Below are positions 35,665 to 43,038 of a stretch of DNA of 64,000 nucleotides, piece after piece. The stretch covers positions 8,047-72,046 of the forward strand of contig JAOUJL010000001.1 of the NCBI GenBank assembly GCA_029883255.1, in the 5' to 3' direction. The position numbers were made by a program, and so were the translations under genes. Below the pieces are notes generated by a model. That model was not told the DNA's origin. It did not search any database and saw only the letters and a program-made list of their open reading frames with translations. The stretch is from Candidatus Bathyarchaeota archaeon (GTDB taxonomy: Archaea; Thermoproteota; Bathyarchaeia; Bathyarchaeales; Bathyarchaeaceae). How positions within the stretch are numbered: position 1 is the first letter of the stretch; every line of letters starts with the position of its first letter.

Positions 35665-36225
35665 TTATTTTGGAATGTTTTTGGGTGATTTTGTTTTTCT
35701 TAGTTCCTTAATTATTGCACGGTATACAATTGAGTCTATTCTGAACTTGACTTTAATTAGGTTGTCAAGTATTTCTTGTGCTTCATTAATTGAGATTAAA
35801 CCCTTTCTGTGAGCTTGGACTAGGATGCCGCAGGTTCCGATTGGTTTGATTTTTAGTATCCTCGAAACTCTTCTGGCTTCCTTGTCGTCTACAATGAAGA
35901 TGTCGGCGTTTAATTGTTTGCAGAGTTTCAATGCTTGTTTCTCTCCTAGACCGATTTTGTCGTTCTCATCCAAGAACGCGTATTTTAGATCGGTTTCAGC
36001 CTTTATTCTTTCTTTAAGAATCCATCTGCCAACTGCTTCTTCTATGATTGATGCGTCGGTGATTTTGAGGATTTTTCCTTGTGTGACGGCTTCGTTGAAT
36101 ACTGCTTCGGGTATCCAGACTTTTCCGTAAACATTCTTGACCAAGTTTAACCTGCTGATTTTGGCTAAGTAGATTAGAGGACTTGAGTTGGAAACGACTT
36201 TTGGCTGGATTCTATCCACGTCCAA
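35665..36225 (-). CDS. PIN-like DUF3368 protein, candidate toxin
   Basis: 186 residues of the DUF3368/PIN-like group, putative metal-dependent RNases. Acidic residues for the active site are visible in SNSSPLIYLAKI, LGLGEKQAL and IVDDKEARRV. It overlaps the preceding UPF0175 gene by 14 bp, the standard layout of a type II toxin-antitoxin pair. Translation coupling suggests the antitoxin is made first. The target RNA is unknown. Confidence 0.82.
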   Translation of the reverse strand: MDVDRIQPKVVSNSSPLIYLAKISRLNLVKNVYGKVWIPEAVFNEAVTQGKILKITDASIIEEAVGRWILKERIKAETDLKYAFLDENDKIGLGEKQALKLCKQLNADIFIVDDKEARRVSRILKIKPIGTCGILVQAHRKGLISINEAQEILDNLIKVKFRIDSIVYRAIIKELRKTKSPKNIPK

Positions 36226-36535
36226 GCGTCTTCATGTCTTCTTCAAAGTCTTCAGCATCGTACTGAAGGACGATCTTTCTTTTTTCTAGTGCGTCGATTA
36301 TCTCCCAGATTGAGAGTCCGGCTGTTTCTGCGGCTCTGGATAAGGTGATTGTTCCATTTCGGTAGAGTTCGAGGGCTTTTTTGAGGGCCCATTCTCTTGT
36401 GTACTGCTCTAGCGCTCTATCTAGAATGGTTGATTTGTCTACTTTCTCTTCATGAGCGATTTCTTCAATTAGTTTAACGCGGTCTTTTGGCAGTCTTGCT
36501 GATATGACTTGTGACGGTTTCTTCAATTTGACCAC
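36212..36535 (-). CDS. UPF0175 family antitoxin
   Basis: 107 residues. The N-terminal VISARLPKDRVKLIEEIA is ribbon-helix-helix-like; the centre TLSRAAETAGLSIWEIIDAL is the UPF0175 helix-turn-helix. It would bind its own promoter and neutralise the DUF3368 partner. An AT-rich TATA-like stretch lies just upstream on the minus strand. Confidence 0.82.
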   Translation of the reverse strand: MVKLKKPSQVISARLPKDRVKLIEEIAHEEKVDKSTILDRALEQYTREWALKKALELYRNGTITLSRAAETAGLSIWEIIDALEKRKIVLQYDAEDFEEDMKTLGRG

Positions 36536-36580
36536 TTGTATACAATATAAGATGATGTCTACATATTTAAATCCTTCTGT

Positions 36581-36763
36581 GAAGGCTTCCTGAAAACCCA
36601 GTACAGCCTAACAACAAACAAGGTTAGAGGACTAAAAAAGTCACCGTCTACGCCCTCTACAGCACACTCAGCATAGTCCTAACAAGAGAAGCAGCAATAA
36701 ACATCGGAAGACCAGACAAAGCAGCCTCACAACATACTTCAACACATAATTTCGGGACAAGCC
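36581..36763 (+). pseudogene. C-terminal transposase remnant with frameshift
   Basis: EGFLKTQYSLTTNKVRGL, then after a one-base shift KVTVYALYSTLSIVLTREAA and NIGRPDKAAS, which reads like the end of an archaeal IS transposase. The remnant stops at a GC-alternating tract. It differs from the transposase of the two intact elements, so at least three IS families have visited this window. Confidence 0.55.
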
Positions 36764-36771
36764 AGCGCGCT
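36764..36771. repeat. GC-alternating palindrome between transposase remnant and aconitase X
   Basis: AGCGCGCT, perfect 8-bp palindrome, 4 bases beyond the stop of the aconitase X small-subunit gene. Confidence 0.55.
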
Positions 36772-36775
36772 CGAT

Positions 36776-37231
36776 TCAAGAAGTTACGTCGCGATTGTGC
36801 CAGACTTCCTGCCTTGTTATTGTGACTACACCCTTTTCAGCATCTACCTTAATGAAGTCGCCGGTGCGAATGACCTCAAACGGGTCCTTTTCCAATTTGT
36901 CTACCAGAGGAACCTTCGCTATGAACGCACTGACGACGAGCACTGTCTCCACATCCTTAACAATCATTGCTCTGGGAGCAACATTATTTGAGGCTAGCTT
37001 ATAAAGGCCGTCAATCTGAACCACCGAACTGGCCTTTCCCGACGGAAACACAAGCACCTTATCTGCGAGGTTCTTTCCAGCCAATTCATGGGTTCTCTCT
37101 CTAACCATGCCCGTCTTGGGATCTGTTAGGTAGAAGCAGATGGGCTCATGAGAAACCAGAGCCTCACCTTCCCCGTAGCCGCCTATAATCCGGTGACATT
37201 TCAACGCGATCTCCAAACTTTTCATCCCCAT
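36776..37231 (-). CDS. Aconitase X small (swivelling) subunit
   Basis: DUF126 swivelling domain of the AcnX family, 151 residues. GEGEALVSHEPICFYLTDPKTGMV and FPSGKASSVVQ are the family landmarks; the serine in KASS corresponds to the usual active-site GS. Overlaps the large-subunit gene by 10 bp. AcnX enzymes are phosphomevalonate dehydratases in archaeal isoprenoid synthesis or cis-3-hydroxyproline dehydratases in catabolism. Confidence 0.85.
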   Translation of the reverse strand: MGMKSLEIALKCHRIIGGYGEGEALVSHEPICFYLTDPKTGMVRERTHELAGKNLADKVLVFPSGKASSVVQIDGLYKLASNNVAPRAMIVKDVETVLVVSAFIAKVPLVDKLEKDPFEVIRTGDFIKVDAEKGVVTITRQEVWHNRDVTS

Positions 37232-38427
37232 CTCCCTTCGATTGCTGCTTCAACGCAGTCCTTCAGTCTCGCCACTATAGCTTCTTTGAATCTCCGATAA
37301 TAAGCGCATTTAGGCGAGTCTGTCATACCCACTTTGTCCCTGTACGCAATCCAGCATGGCTCATCTATGCACGTGTCCACCACGACGTGTCCACCAGCCC
37401 TGTCTATGACATCGACGATGCCGGTTCTCTCGGCCAAAATCCTAGTTGTAGCGGATGTACAAACCCAAAACGACACATCATCATGTATCTTTTTTCCACT
37501 CAAGAGTCTCGCAACTTCTCCAATCTGCTTCAGCGTGTAATGCGGGCATCCAAGCATGACGAAGTCTATTTTTCCACTTGTGGTCTGAAGCTCTTTGTAA
37601 GTCTGTTTAAGCTCTTGATCTGTCACAGTAATCTTGTCCCCTGGAGTGTCGCCCTGAAAGGCTTCTTCAACAGTTGAGGCCTCAACGGTGAATCCAGGCA
37701 TGTAGAACATGGATACGGCGCCAGAAGTATTTGACATCGCGCAGAAGTTTATCAGTTCCTCCGTATTCGGGCGTCTTGATATACCAGTAAACACAGGGAT
37801 TCCATAGTCTATCCGCTTGCCAACGTAGTACCCTAGAAGCGTATAATCAAATTCATCCTTTAGGGCTGCTTCCGCTTTGACTAGAACCGTGCCCTTCCGA
37901 TTATCTTTAATGTGCAGTCCATATTCAGGGGTCTTGCCATTCACTCCTGCAGCTAGTGCACTCTGAGCCGCTTCACGATTGGTTCTGGCACCAATAACAG
38001 AATTCACATAAGGTGTAGCGCTTGATTCAGAGAAGGCTACAGTTTCACCGTACAATGGAATATTCTCTGCCATGTATGGTGTGCAACTCCAGCTGAGTAT
38101 AGCGCCTACTCGCTTGTAGGCTTCCATAACTCTCCGAGCCACTTCCCCCTCATCCTTCGGAACCTCAAACAGTCTATCGAAATACTCAATATCATACACT
38201 GGGTTCGTGCTCGTGGGCACCTTACAACGGGCGCCCCCATTAGCCAAAAGCTCCACAAAGTACAAGTCTCCTTCCTGGCCACTTGAAGCCGCATGCGCAC
38301 GGCCTATGGGGATCATTTTTTCAGCGTCATATGCATCTCCAATTGCCACAAGCAACTCAATCGCCTTTCGTGTTCCCTCTCCAAATTCGCCATTAAGTAT
38401 TCGTTCTTCCTTTGTGGTTAAATACAT
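37222..38427 (-). CDS. Aconitase X catalytic (large) subunit
   Basis: 401 residues, MYLTTKEERILNGEFGE start typical of the DUF521/AcnX catalytic subunit. Candidate iron-sulfur cysteines lie in LSWSCTPYM, WVCTSATTR and VVDTCI. The part that in mevalonate-pathway enzymes reads like GVSYKTIG is replaced by ASSGQEGD, which makes a catabolic dehydratase (for example hydroxyproline) at least as likely as phosphomevalonate dehydratase. No other mevalonate gene is nearby, while 2-hydroxyacid dehydrogenase and amino-acid genes are. Confidence 0.85.
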   Translation of the reverse strand: MYLTTKEERILNGEFGEGTRKAIELLVAIGDAYDAEKMIPIGRAHAASSGQEGDLYFVELLANGGARCKVPTSTNPVYDIEYFDRLFEVPKDEGEVARRVMEAYKRVGAILSWSCTPYMAENIPLYGETVAFSESSATPYVNSVIGARTNREAAQSALAAGVNGKTPEYGLHIKDNRKGTVLVKAEAALKDEFDYTLLGYYVGKRIDYGIPVFTGISRRPNTEELINFCAMSNTSGAVSMFYMPGFTVEASTVEEAFQGDTPGDKITVTDQELKQTYKELQTTSGKIDFVMLGCPHYTLKQIGEVARLLSGKKIHDDVSFWVCTSATTRILAERTGIVDVIDRAGGHVVVDTCIDEPCWIAYRDKVGMTDSPKCAYYRRFKEAIVARLKDCVEAAIEGRWG

Positions 38428-38468
38428 CTCAAATCACCAACATTATGAAACATCAGCCCAAAGCAATG

Positions 38469-39407
38469 CTAACAAACGTTTTGCGGGCGTCCCTCCAAGA
38501 ACTTCACAACATTATCGATGCAGATATCAGTGCACCTCTTTGCCGCCTCGACGGTATGGAACCCAACGTGAGGAGAAAGTATCGTATTCTCAAGTTTGAA
38601 CAAGGGGTTATCTTTGGACGGAGGTTCTTCTTCGAAAACATCTAAGCCCGCAAAAGATATCTTGCCTGATTTCAATGCGTCGATTAAAGCCTTCTCGTTG
38701 ATTACTCTGCCTTGGGATGTGTTGATTACAACAGCACCTTTTTTCATAGCTTTTATTTCTTTCTTCCCTATCAGTCTCTCCGTTTCGGATGTTAAAGCCA
38801 CATGCAGAGTTATGAAGTCGCTTTCTTTCAACAGTGTATAAAGGTCGACGTACCTCATCCCGATCTCTTCAGCCTTCTTCACATTCGGATATTTGTCGTA
38901 AGCTAAGATTTGCATCTTAAAAACTTTGGCTATCTCAGCGACTCTGCAGCCAATCGATCCTGTGCCAATTATGCCAAGAGTTTTTCCGTGCAATTCGACT
39001 CCTCCAAATGGTCTCCAATCAAAATCGCCTTTTCTAACACGCTTGTCAGCTAATGGCAATTTCCTAATACCCGCCAACAACAAGGCGAAAGTGTGCTCGG
39101 CAACGGCTTCCGTAGCGTAGCCCGGAACATGTGTAACCACGATTCCTTTTTCCTTTGCCGCACTGAGATCCGCGTAGTGACAAGTGGTAGCCCATATTGA
39201 AATCATTTTGAGTTTCTTGACGGAATCAATCACGTCCTTAGTCAAATCACTCCAACCAACTATTACGATGTCAGCTGCCTTTATCCTTTCTTTCAATTCA
39301 TCAGGCGTCTTAGGCGGATCATTAAAGACTTCTAGATCACCGATCGATCTTAACCTCTTAACGTGCTCTTTTTCCAGATAGACGTGATCGACGACTACTA
39401 TCTTCAT
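38469..39407 (-). CDS. D-isomer-specific 2-hydroxyacid dehydrogenase
   Basis: Rossmann motif GIIGTGSIGCRVAEI near residue 145, catalytic residues in NTSQGRVINEKAL, GLDVFEEEPP and LSPHVGFHT. 312 residues without an ACT domain. It precedes the aconitase X pair on the same strand with a 41-bp gap, so an operon of dehydrogenase plus AcnX dehydratase is likely. Related to 24426-25403 but distinct. Confidence 0.87.
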   Translation of the reverse strand: MKIVVVDHVYLEKEHVKRLRSIGDLEVFNDPPKTPDELKERIKAADIVIVGWSDLTKDVIDSVKKLKMISIWATTCHYADLSAAKEKGIVVTHVPGYATEAVAEHTFALLLAGIRKLPLADKRVRKGDFDWRPFGGVELHGKTLGIIGTGSIGCRVAEIAKVFKMQILAYDKYPNVKKAEEIGMRYVDLYTLLKESDFITLHVALTSETERLIGKKEIKAMKKGAVVINTSQGRVINEKALIDALKSGKISFAGLDVFEEEPPSKDNPLFKLENTILSPHVGFHTVEAAKRCTDICIDNVVKFLEGRPQNVC

Positions 39408-39435
39408 TTTTCATCATTCTTGAGAATATAGGCGT

Positions 39436-39762
39436 TTACTTAAAATTTTTGTCAAAGAATTTTTTTTCAAGATTCTCAACATGGTCTTTTTCGTCTTCCC
39501 TGCGAAAAGCAAGTTCAATATCATTCAAAACATACGCATTAACCGCTCCGCCTATTCCAAGCATACCTTCACTAAGCTTTTCCAGTTTGGTAAAATCTAT
39601 TCCCAATCTAACAGCATCTTTATCACAAATAGTTGTTCTCGAAGCCCCAGTATCAACCAAAAACTCAACTGTTTCATGTATACCTAACGGCTTAGAACCT
39701 AAAACAGCAACTACATAGGCTGCCTCAAGGGGACCAGGCTTAAAGAAGCATGGAATCCTCAA
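39436..39762 (-). CDS. Small retropepsin-like aspartic protease family protein
   Basis: 108 residues with the clan AA active-site motif VDTGASRTT near residue 37 and a second hydrophobic GIGG loop. One motif per chain means it would work as a dimer, like viral retropepsin. It follows a DUF5678-like gene by 16 bp on the same strand. Function of such archaeal proteins is not known. Confidence 0.7.
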   Translation of the reverse strand: MRIPCFFKPGPLEAAYVVAVLGSKPLGIHETVEFLVDTGASRTTICDKDAVRLGIDFTKLEKLSEGMLGIGGAVNAYVLNDIELAFRREDEKDHVENLEKKFFDKNFK

Positions 39763-39778
39763 AAACTTCCCCTCTTAT

Positions 39779-40021
39779 CTAAAGAATTAGCTCTATCTCC
39801 TTAACTGTGACATAATCTACAGCGATCTCGTTGTAGACTTCAGAATACTTTCGTCTCAGTCTTTCAACAAGCCTAACCAATTCACGGTCATGATCGATCA
39901 CAGCTTTGCTTAAAACGGCAACCCACTCATCCTTGAACCTATTCTTCAACTCACCATAATGCTTGCTAATCCACCGCACGTTACCTTCATACCTAGAAAG
40001 CACAGCAACAACAGACTCCAT
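39779..40021 (-). CDS. DUF5678-like small protein
   Basis: About 80 residues: SRYEGNVRWISKHYGELKN, then DEWVAVLSKAVIDHDREL, ending VDYVTVKEIELIL. The pattern (W, then EWVAV, then D-LVRLVE) is that of DUF5678, small archaeal proteins often paired with the retropepsin-like protein that follows here. ATG 40021 is preferred over the upstream start at 40060. Function unknown. Confidence 0.6.
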   Translation of the reverse strand: MESVVAVLSRYEGNVRWISKHYGELKNRFKDEWVAVLSKAVIDHDRELVRLVERLRRKYSEVYNEIAVDYVTVKEIELIL

Positions 40022-40320
40022 TTTTTGAACCACCAAGCTCAAACATAACATACACAACAAACCTTAAATCACTTTCGAAAAACTCGATTTCAGCAGAAAA
40101 TTTCGAGCTCCCACCTGAAGGCTCCCACCTAAAACTAGCTAAAAAAGCTGAACTACTATTGAAACAAAAAACTGTTTTAATTACAATTAAACTACCTATC
40201 GCGTGTGAAATAACAGATAGTTTGAAAAGCATGCTTCTTGTCCGTTTTCAACAGGGGTAGTTCGCATTTGTGGGAAAGATTTAATTATCCCATTTTAGTT
40301 TTTATCCTATAGTGGTTGTA

Positions 40321-40578
40321 ATGGGAGCTATCGTGAAGATTGATGAACGAGGAAGACTAGTCGTTCCATCCGAATTCAGAAACAAAGTGGAAACCGACTA
40401 CTTTGAGCTACACGAGGAGAATGGGCGGCTGGTGTTAACTCCTGTTCCAGACCCGTTAAAAACCTTGATTGGAAGGGTATCGAGAGTGAAACCTTTCAGG
40501 GATCTTGATGAAGCCGCTGAGGAAGAGGCTGAACGCACAGTAAGGGAGGAAAAGAAACACGCCAATTCTGGAGGCTGA
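40321..40578 (+). CDS. AbrB/SpoVT-type antitoxin
   Basis: N-terminal swapped-hairpin AbrB fold: AIVKIDERGRLVVPSEFRNKV, 85 residues. The acidic C-terminal tail (DEAAEEEAERTVREE) would contact the toxin. ATG 40321 is used. It overlaps the PIN-domain frame by about 20 bp, the usual VapBC layout. Confidence 0.8.
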   Translation: MGAIVKIDERGRLVVPSEFRNKVETDYFELHEENGRLVLTPVPDPLKTLIGRVSRVKPFRDLDEAAEEEAERTVREEKKHANSGG

Positions 40579-41002
40579 CCTTCTCTACGCTTCTCTAGAT
40601 CCAAAAGATGATCATCATCAAGTCGCAAGGAAACTCCTAAGTCTAGCAAAGCGAAAACGGTTAGCAGACGTCAAGATTGACTCCCTTGCATTGCATGAGC
40701 TAGAGCTAAACTTGAAGACCGGTAACATCCTTATTGAGAAAAGAAAGGCCACCCTAGAAGACATAGCCAAATTCTTCACCGATTTAAGCCAGCTGCTATC
40801 TCTATACAAACTAAGCGTCTATCCACTAACGTGTCAACAAATAGCCAAAGCCGCCAACCTAAGGAAAAAGCACAACCTGACCTTCTACGATTCTCACCAC
40901 GCAGCATCAGCAATGCTGTACGACTCAAAAATCATATCCACAGACAACACATACGACTCTGTCATAGGCCTAAAAAGATTAAACCCCTACTCTATAAAGT
41001 AA
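40559..41002 (+). CDS. PIN-domain (VapC-like) protein with no standard start codon
   Basis: The frame reads TPILEADLLYASLDPKDDHHQVA, the classical beginning of a PIN toxin with its first aspartate, and continues to FYDSHHAASAML (late acidic residue) and ISTDNTYDSV. No ATG, GTG or TTG occurs at the expected start; the codon in the place of the initiator is ACG (40559). The first TTG (40691) would delete the first third and the first acidic residue. Either ACG is used with coupling to the upstream AbrB gene, or the toxin has lost its start and is inactive. Confidence 0.65.
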   Translation, partial: TPILEADLLYASLDPKDDHHQVARKLLSLAKRKRLADVKIDSLALHELELNLKTGNILIEKRKATLEDIAKFFTDLSQLLSLYKLSVYPLTCQQIAKAANLRKKHNLTFYDSHHAASAMLYDSKIISTDNTYDSVIGLKRLNPYSIK

Positions 41003-41093
41003 GCCAAAAGATTTCCGGGAAAGACCCTCTAAAAACTGAAAAAGACTGTCAACGCATTTCTCCCTACGAATTTTTCTTCTCTGCAAAAAAAAG

Positions 41094-41105
41094 TGCTAGC
41101 GCGCA
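41094..41105. repeat. GC-alternating tract forming the stop of the ParB-like gene
   Basis: TGCTAGCGCGCA; on the minus strand its CGCGCTAG supplies the last arginine codon and TAG stop of the ParB-like gene. Confidence 0.7.
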
Positions 41106-41827
41106 TGTTTTGCCATAGCTTCCAACTTTTTCAATGTTAGCAGCAACGTGTTATTGATGATTATGTCAGGTTTTGTACCCAGCTTTTCAGCTATCTTCTC
41201 AACCTTTGTGTAGAACCGCTTTTCCAGAACAATGTTGACAAACTTTGTGTTCGCATAAATCTTTACGGTTAAGATTTTCTGCTGAGGATTTGACAATGAA
41301 AGCTCGTCCTCGAAAGCTGCATAACGTGCAACTTTACTTTTGTGTGTTTGTTCTTTACGTTTGTCAAACTTTAGTGCTTTGGAAGGGCCTCCAAGACCAG
41401 GCCTTGCTTTAAGTTTGTCAGGCAGATACTTCATGACCCACCTGTAGCTCATCCCTGTCTCCTCAGCTACTTCGTAAGCTATCTTTCCAGGTTCCACTCC
41501 TTCGTTGAAGTATACCTCTCCGAGTCTTCCTAATATCTCACTTTTTTCTTCGGCTGATACATGCCGTCTGCACACGTTGCTTATCAGTCTGGCTATAAGC
41601 TTTTCTTTCACAGTTTCTATGTTTTCAAGCACTATCTTAGGCCAGTTCTCGTCTGCTTCAAAACGGTGAAGCCCATCTATTACATTTCCATGTTTGTCCA
41701 GAAGTATCGGGTAGAGTCTTCCAACACGCTTGCTGGAAGCCTTCAATTCTGAGATTGCGTCTTTTCGAATCATGTTTAGTTCGCCGTATTCATTTTTTTG
41801 CAGATCAATGGAGATGCGACGTTCCAT
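41096..41827 (-). CDS. ParB-like nuclease-domain DNA-binding protein (complete copy 3)
   Basis: 243 residues. The N-terminal part (VGRLYPILLDKHGNVIDGLHR) is the ParB/Srx fold with the GxHR core; the middle (GKIAYEVAEETGMSYRWVMKYLP) is a helix-turn-helix; the C-terminal VEKIAEKLGTKPDIIIN...LLLTLKKLE is shared with two truncated copies elsewhere in the window. It ends in HAR-stop made by a GC tract, while copy 2 has a longer natural tail, so this copy too seems clipped by about ten residues. No ParA partner is present, so plasmid partition is not indicated. Confidence 0.75.
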   Translation of the reverse strand: MERRISIDLQKNEYGELNMIRKDAISELKASSKRVGRLYPILLDKHGNVIDGLHRFEADENWPKIVLENIETVKEKLIARLISNVCRRHVSAEEKSEILGRLGEVYFNEGVEPGKIAYEVAEETGMSYRWVMKYLPDKLKARPGLGGPSKALKFDKRKEQTHKSKVARYAAFEDELSLSNPQQKILTVKIYANTKFVNIVLEKRFYTKVEKIAEKLGTKPDIIINNTLLLTLKKLEAMAKHAR

Positions 41828-42222
41828 TTATATAGATATGTGACGTTCTATTTACATAAGTATCCATCTATATCCTATACTTGTCATGTCAAGGAACAAG
41901 TCTATTTAACGTTTATTCTCATTTGAAACCCAAAAACATAAATGATTAATATAACGTGTCCAAAGTGTGAATCATCTGCAAACAAGACTAATCACTAAAT
42001 AATTAGTGGAACGCTTGCTTGTTTTCTATTATCTGCACGTAAGAAGAGGAAGCATCGAAGTACCCAAACTGTTGTTATACCTTAACATGACCATAAAACT
42101 TCTATATGTAACAATGTTCTCGCACGAGTCTTTTGAGGTTGAGGCTGAAGCACGGACAGGCGAGAGAATATGCCACATATAGCGTAAACTAAAGCCGGTG
42201 CTTTGTTCTATATACCCTTATA
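41828..42222. other. Gene-free spacer
   Basis: About 395 bp between the divergent ParB-like and AIM24-family genes. Near its left end GAACGTC plus RCAT-like sequence appears twice, once in the ParB-like start region and once about 20 bp upstream. Otherwise I recognise nothing. Confidence 0.45.
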
Positions 42223-42236
42223 TAGCGCGCGCGCTA
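42223..42236. repeat. Perfect 14-bp GC-alternating palindrome next to a TATA box
   Basis: TAGCGCGCGCGCTA directly follows CTTATA, forming CTTATATAG plus GC tract, 19 bases before the TTG of the AIM24-family gene. It would lie at or just after the transcription start. Confidence 0.7.
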
Positions 42237-42255
42237 ATAGAGTTGGGAATAAACT

Positions 42256-42951
42256 TTGGAGTATGAAATCAAGTACAAACCCTCGTATTCGATGTTGGTT
42301 GTCAAGCTAGAGGCTAATGAGAAAGTAACTGCGGAAGCTGGCGCCATGACTTACATGGACCCAAACATTGACGTTAAAACAAGAATGCGTGAGAAGAGCA
42401 TTCTCGGAACCATCGGCTTGAAACTGATGGGCGGCCAATCCTTCTTCGTGAACGATTACACAGCTCAACAAGACCCAAGCGAAGTTGCGTTCGTCTCAGC
42501 CCCAGTCGGAGACATCGAAACTCTAGCAGTTAAACCGAGTCAAGGCTACATAATACAGAGTTCATCGTACATCGCTTCGACGCAGGACGTGGAACTAGAC
42601 ATTAAATGGCAAGGCTTCACAAAAGGACTCTTCGGACAGGGACTCTTCATGATAAAAGTCTTTGGCGACGGAACATTGTTTATAAACACTTTCGGAGCCA
42701 TAGACAAACACACACTGAAACCAGGTCAAACGCTTATAGTTGACAACTTCCACCTAGTAGCCTTCAGCGATACTTGTGACTACAAAGTGAAAAAATTTGG
42801 AGGACTAAAATCAACACTGCTGGGCGGGGAAGGCCTAGTTACAGAGATCAGAGGTCCCGGTGACGTGTATATACAAACCAAGAACTTGAGAGAATTCGTA
42901 GAATGGCTCTGGACCCTGCTAGGACCAAAGGTAAGATCAAGGGCAAGATAG
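42256..42951 (+). CDS. AIM24/TIGR00266 family protein
   Basis: 231 residues of the AIM24 beta-prism family (PF01987): EYEIKYKPSYSMLVVKLE start, AEAGAMTYMD near residue 30, LFGQGLFMIKVFGDG and HLVAFSDTCDY. In eukaryotes a relative is mitochondrial; prokaryotic members have no proven role. TTG start; promoter carries the TATA plus GC-tract arrangement. Monocistronic. Confidence 0.85.
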   Translation: MEYEIKYKPSYSMLVVKLEANEKVTAEAGAMTYMDPNIDVKTRMREKSILGTIGLKLMGGQSFFVNDYTAQQDPSEVAFVSAPVGDIETLAVKPSQGYIIQSSSYIASTQDVELDIKWQGFTKGLFGQGLFMIKVFGDGTLFINTFGAIDKHTLKPGQTLIVDNFHLVAFSDTCDYKVKKFGGLKSTLLGGEGLVTEIRGPGDVYIQTKNLREFVEWLWTLLGPKVRSRAR

Positions 42952-43038
42952 AAGCAAACAAAACTGACCGACAAAACCCTGTCTTTTTATCTCTTGTATT
43001 CTTTATTAGATTAATCCGTCTTGATCTTCATTTTAAGA

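Noticed and set aside
36776..38427. Aconitase X pair as proof of the archaeal mevalonate pathway here
   Set aside because: The diagnostic loop differs and no mevalonate gene is near; function left open.
41096..41827. ParB-like gene as evidence of a plasmid or partition locus
   Set aside because: No ParA, no replication gene and no clustered parS-like repeats; the protein resembles ParB-fold regulators.
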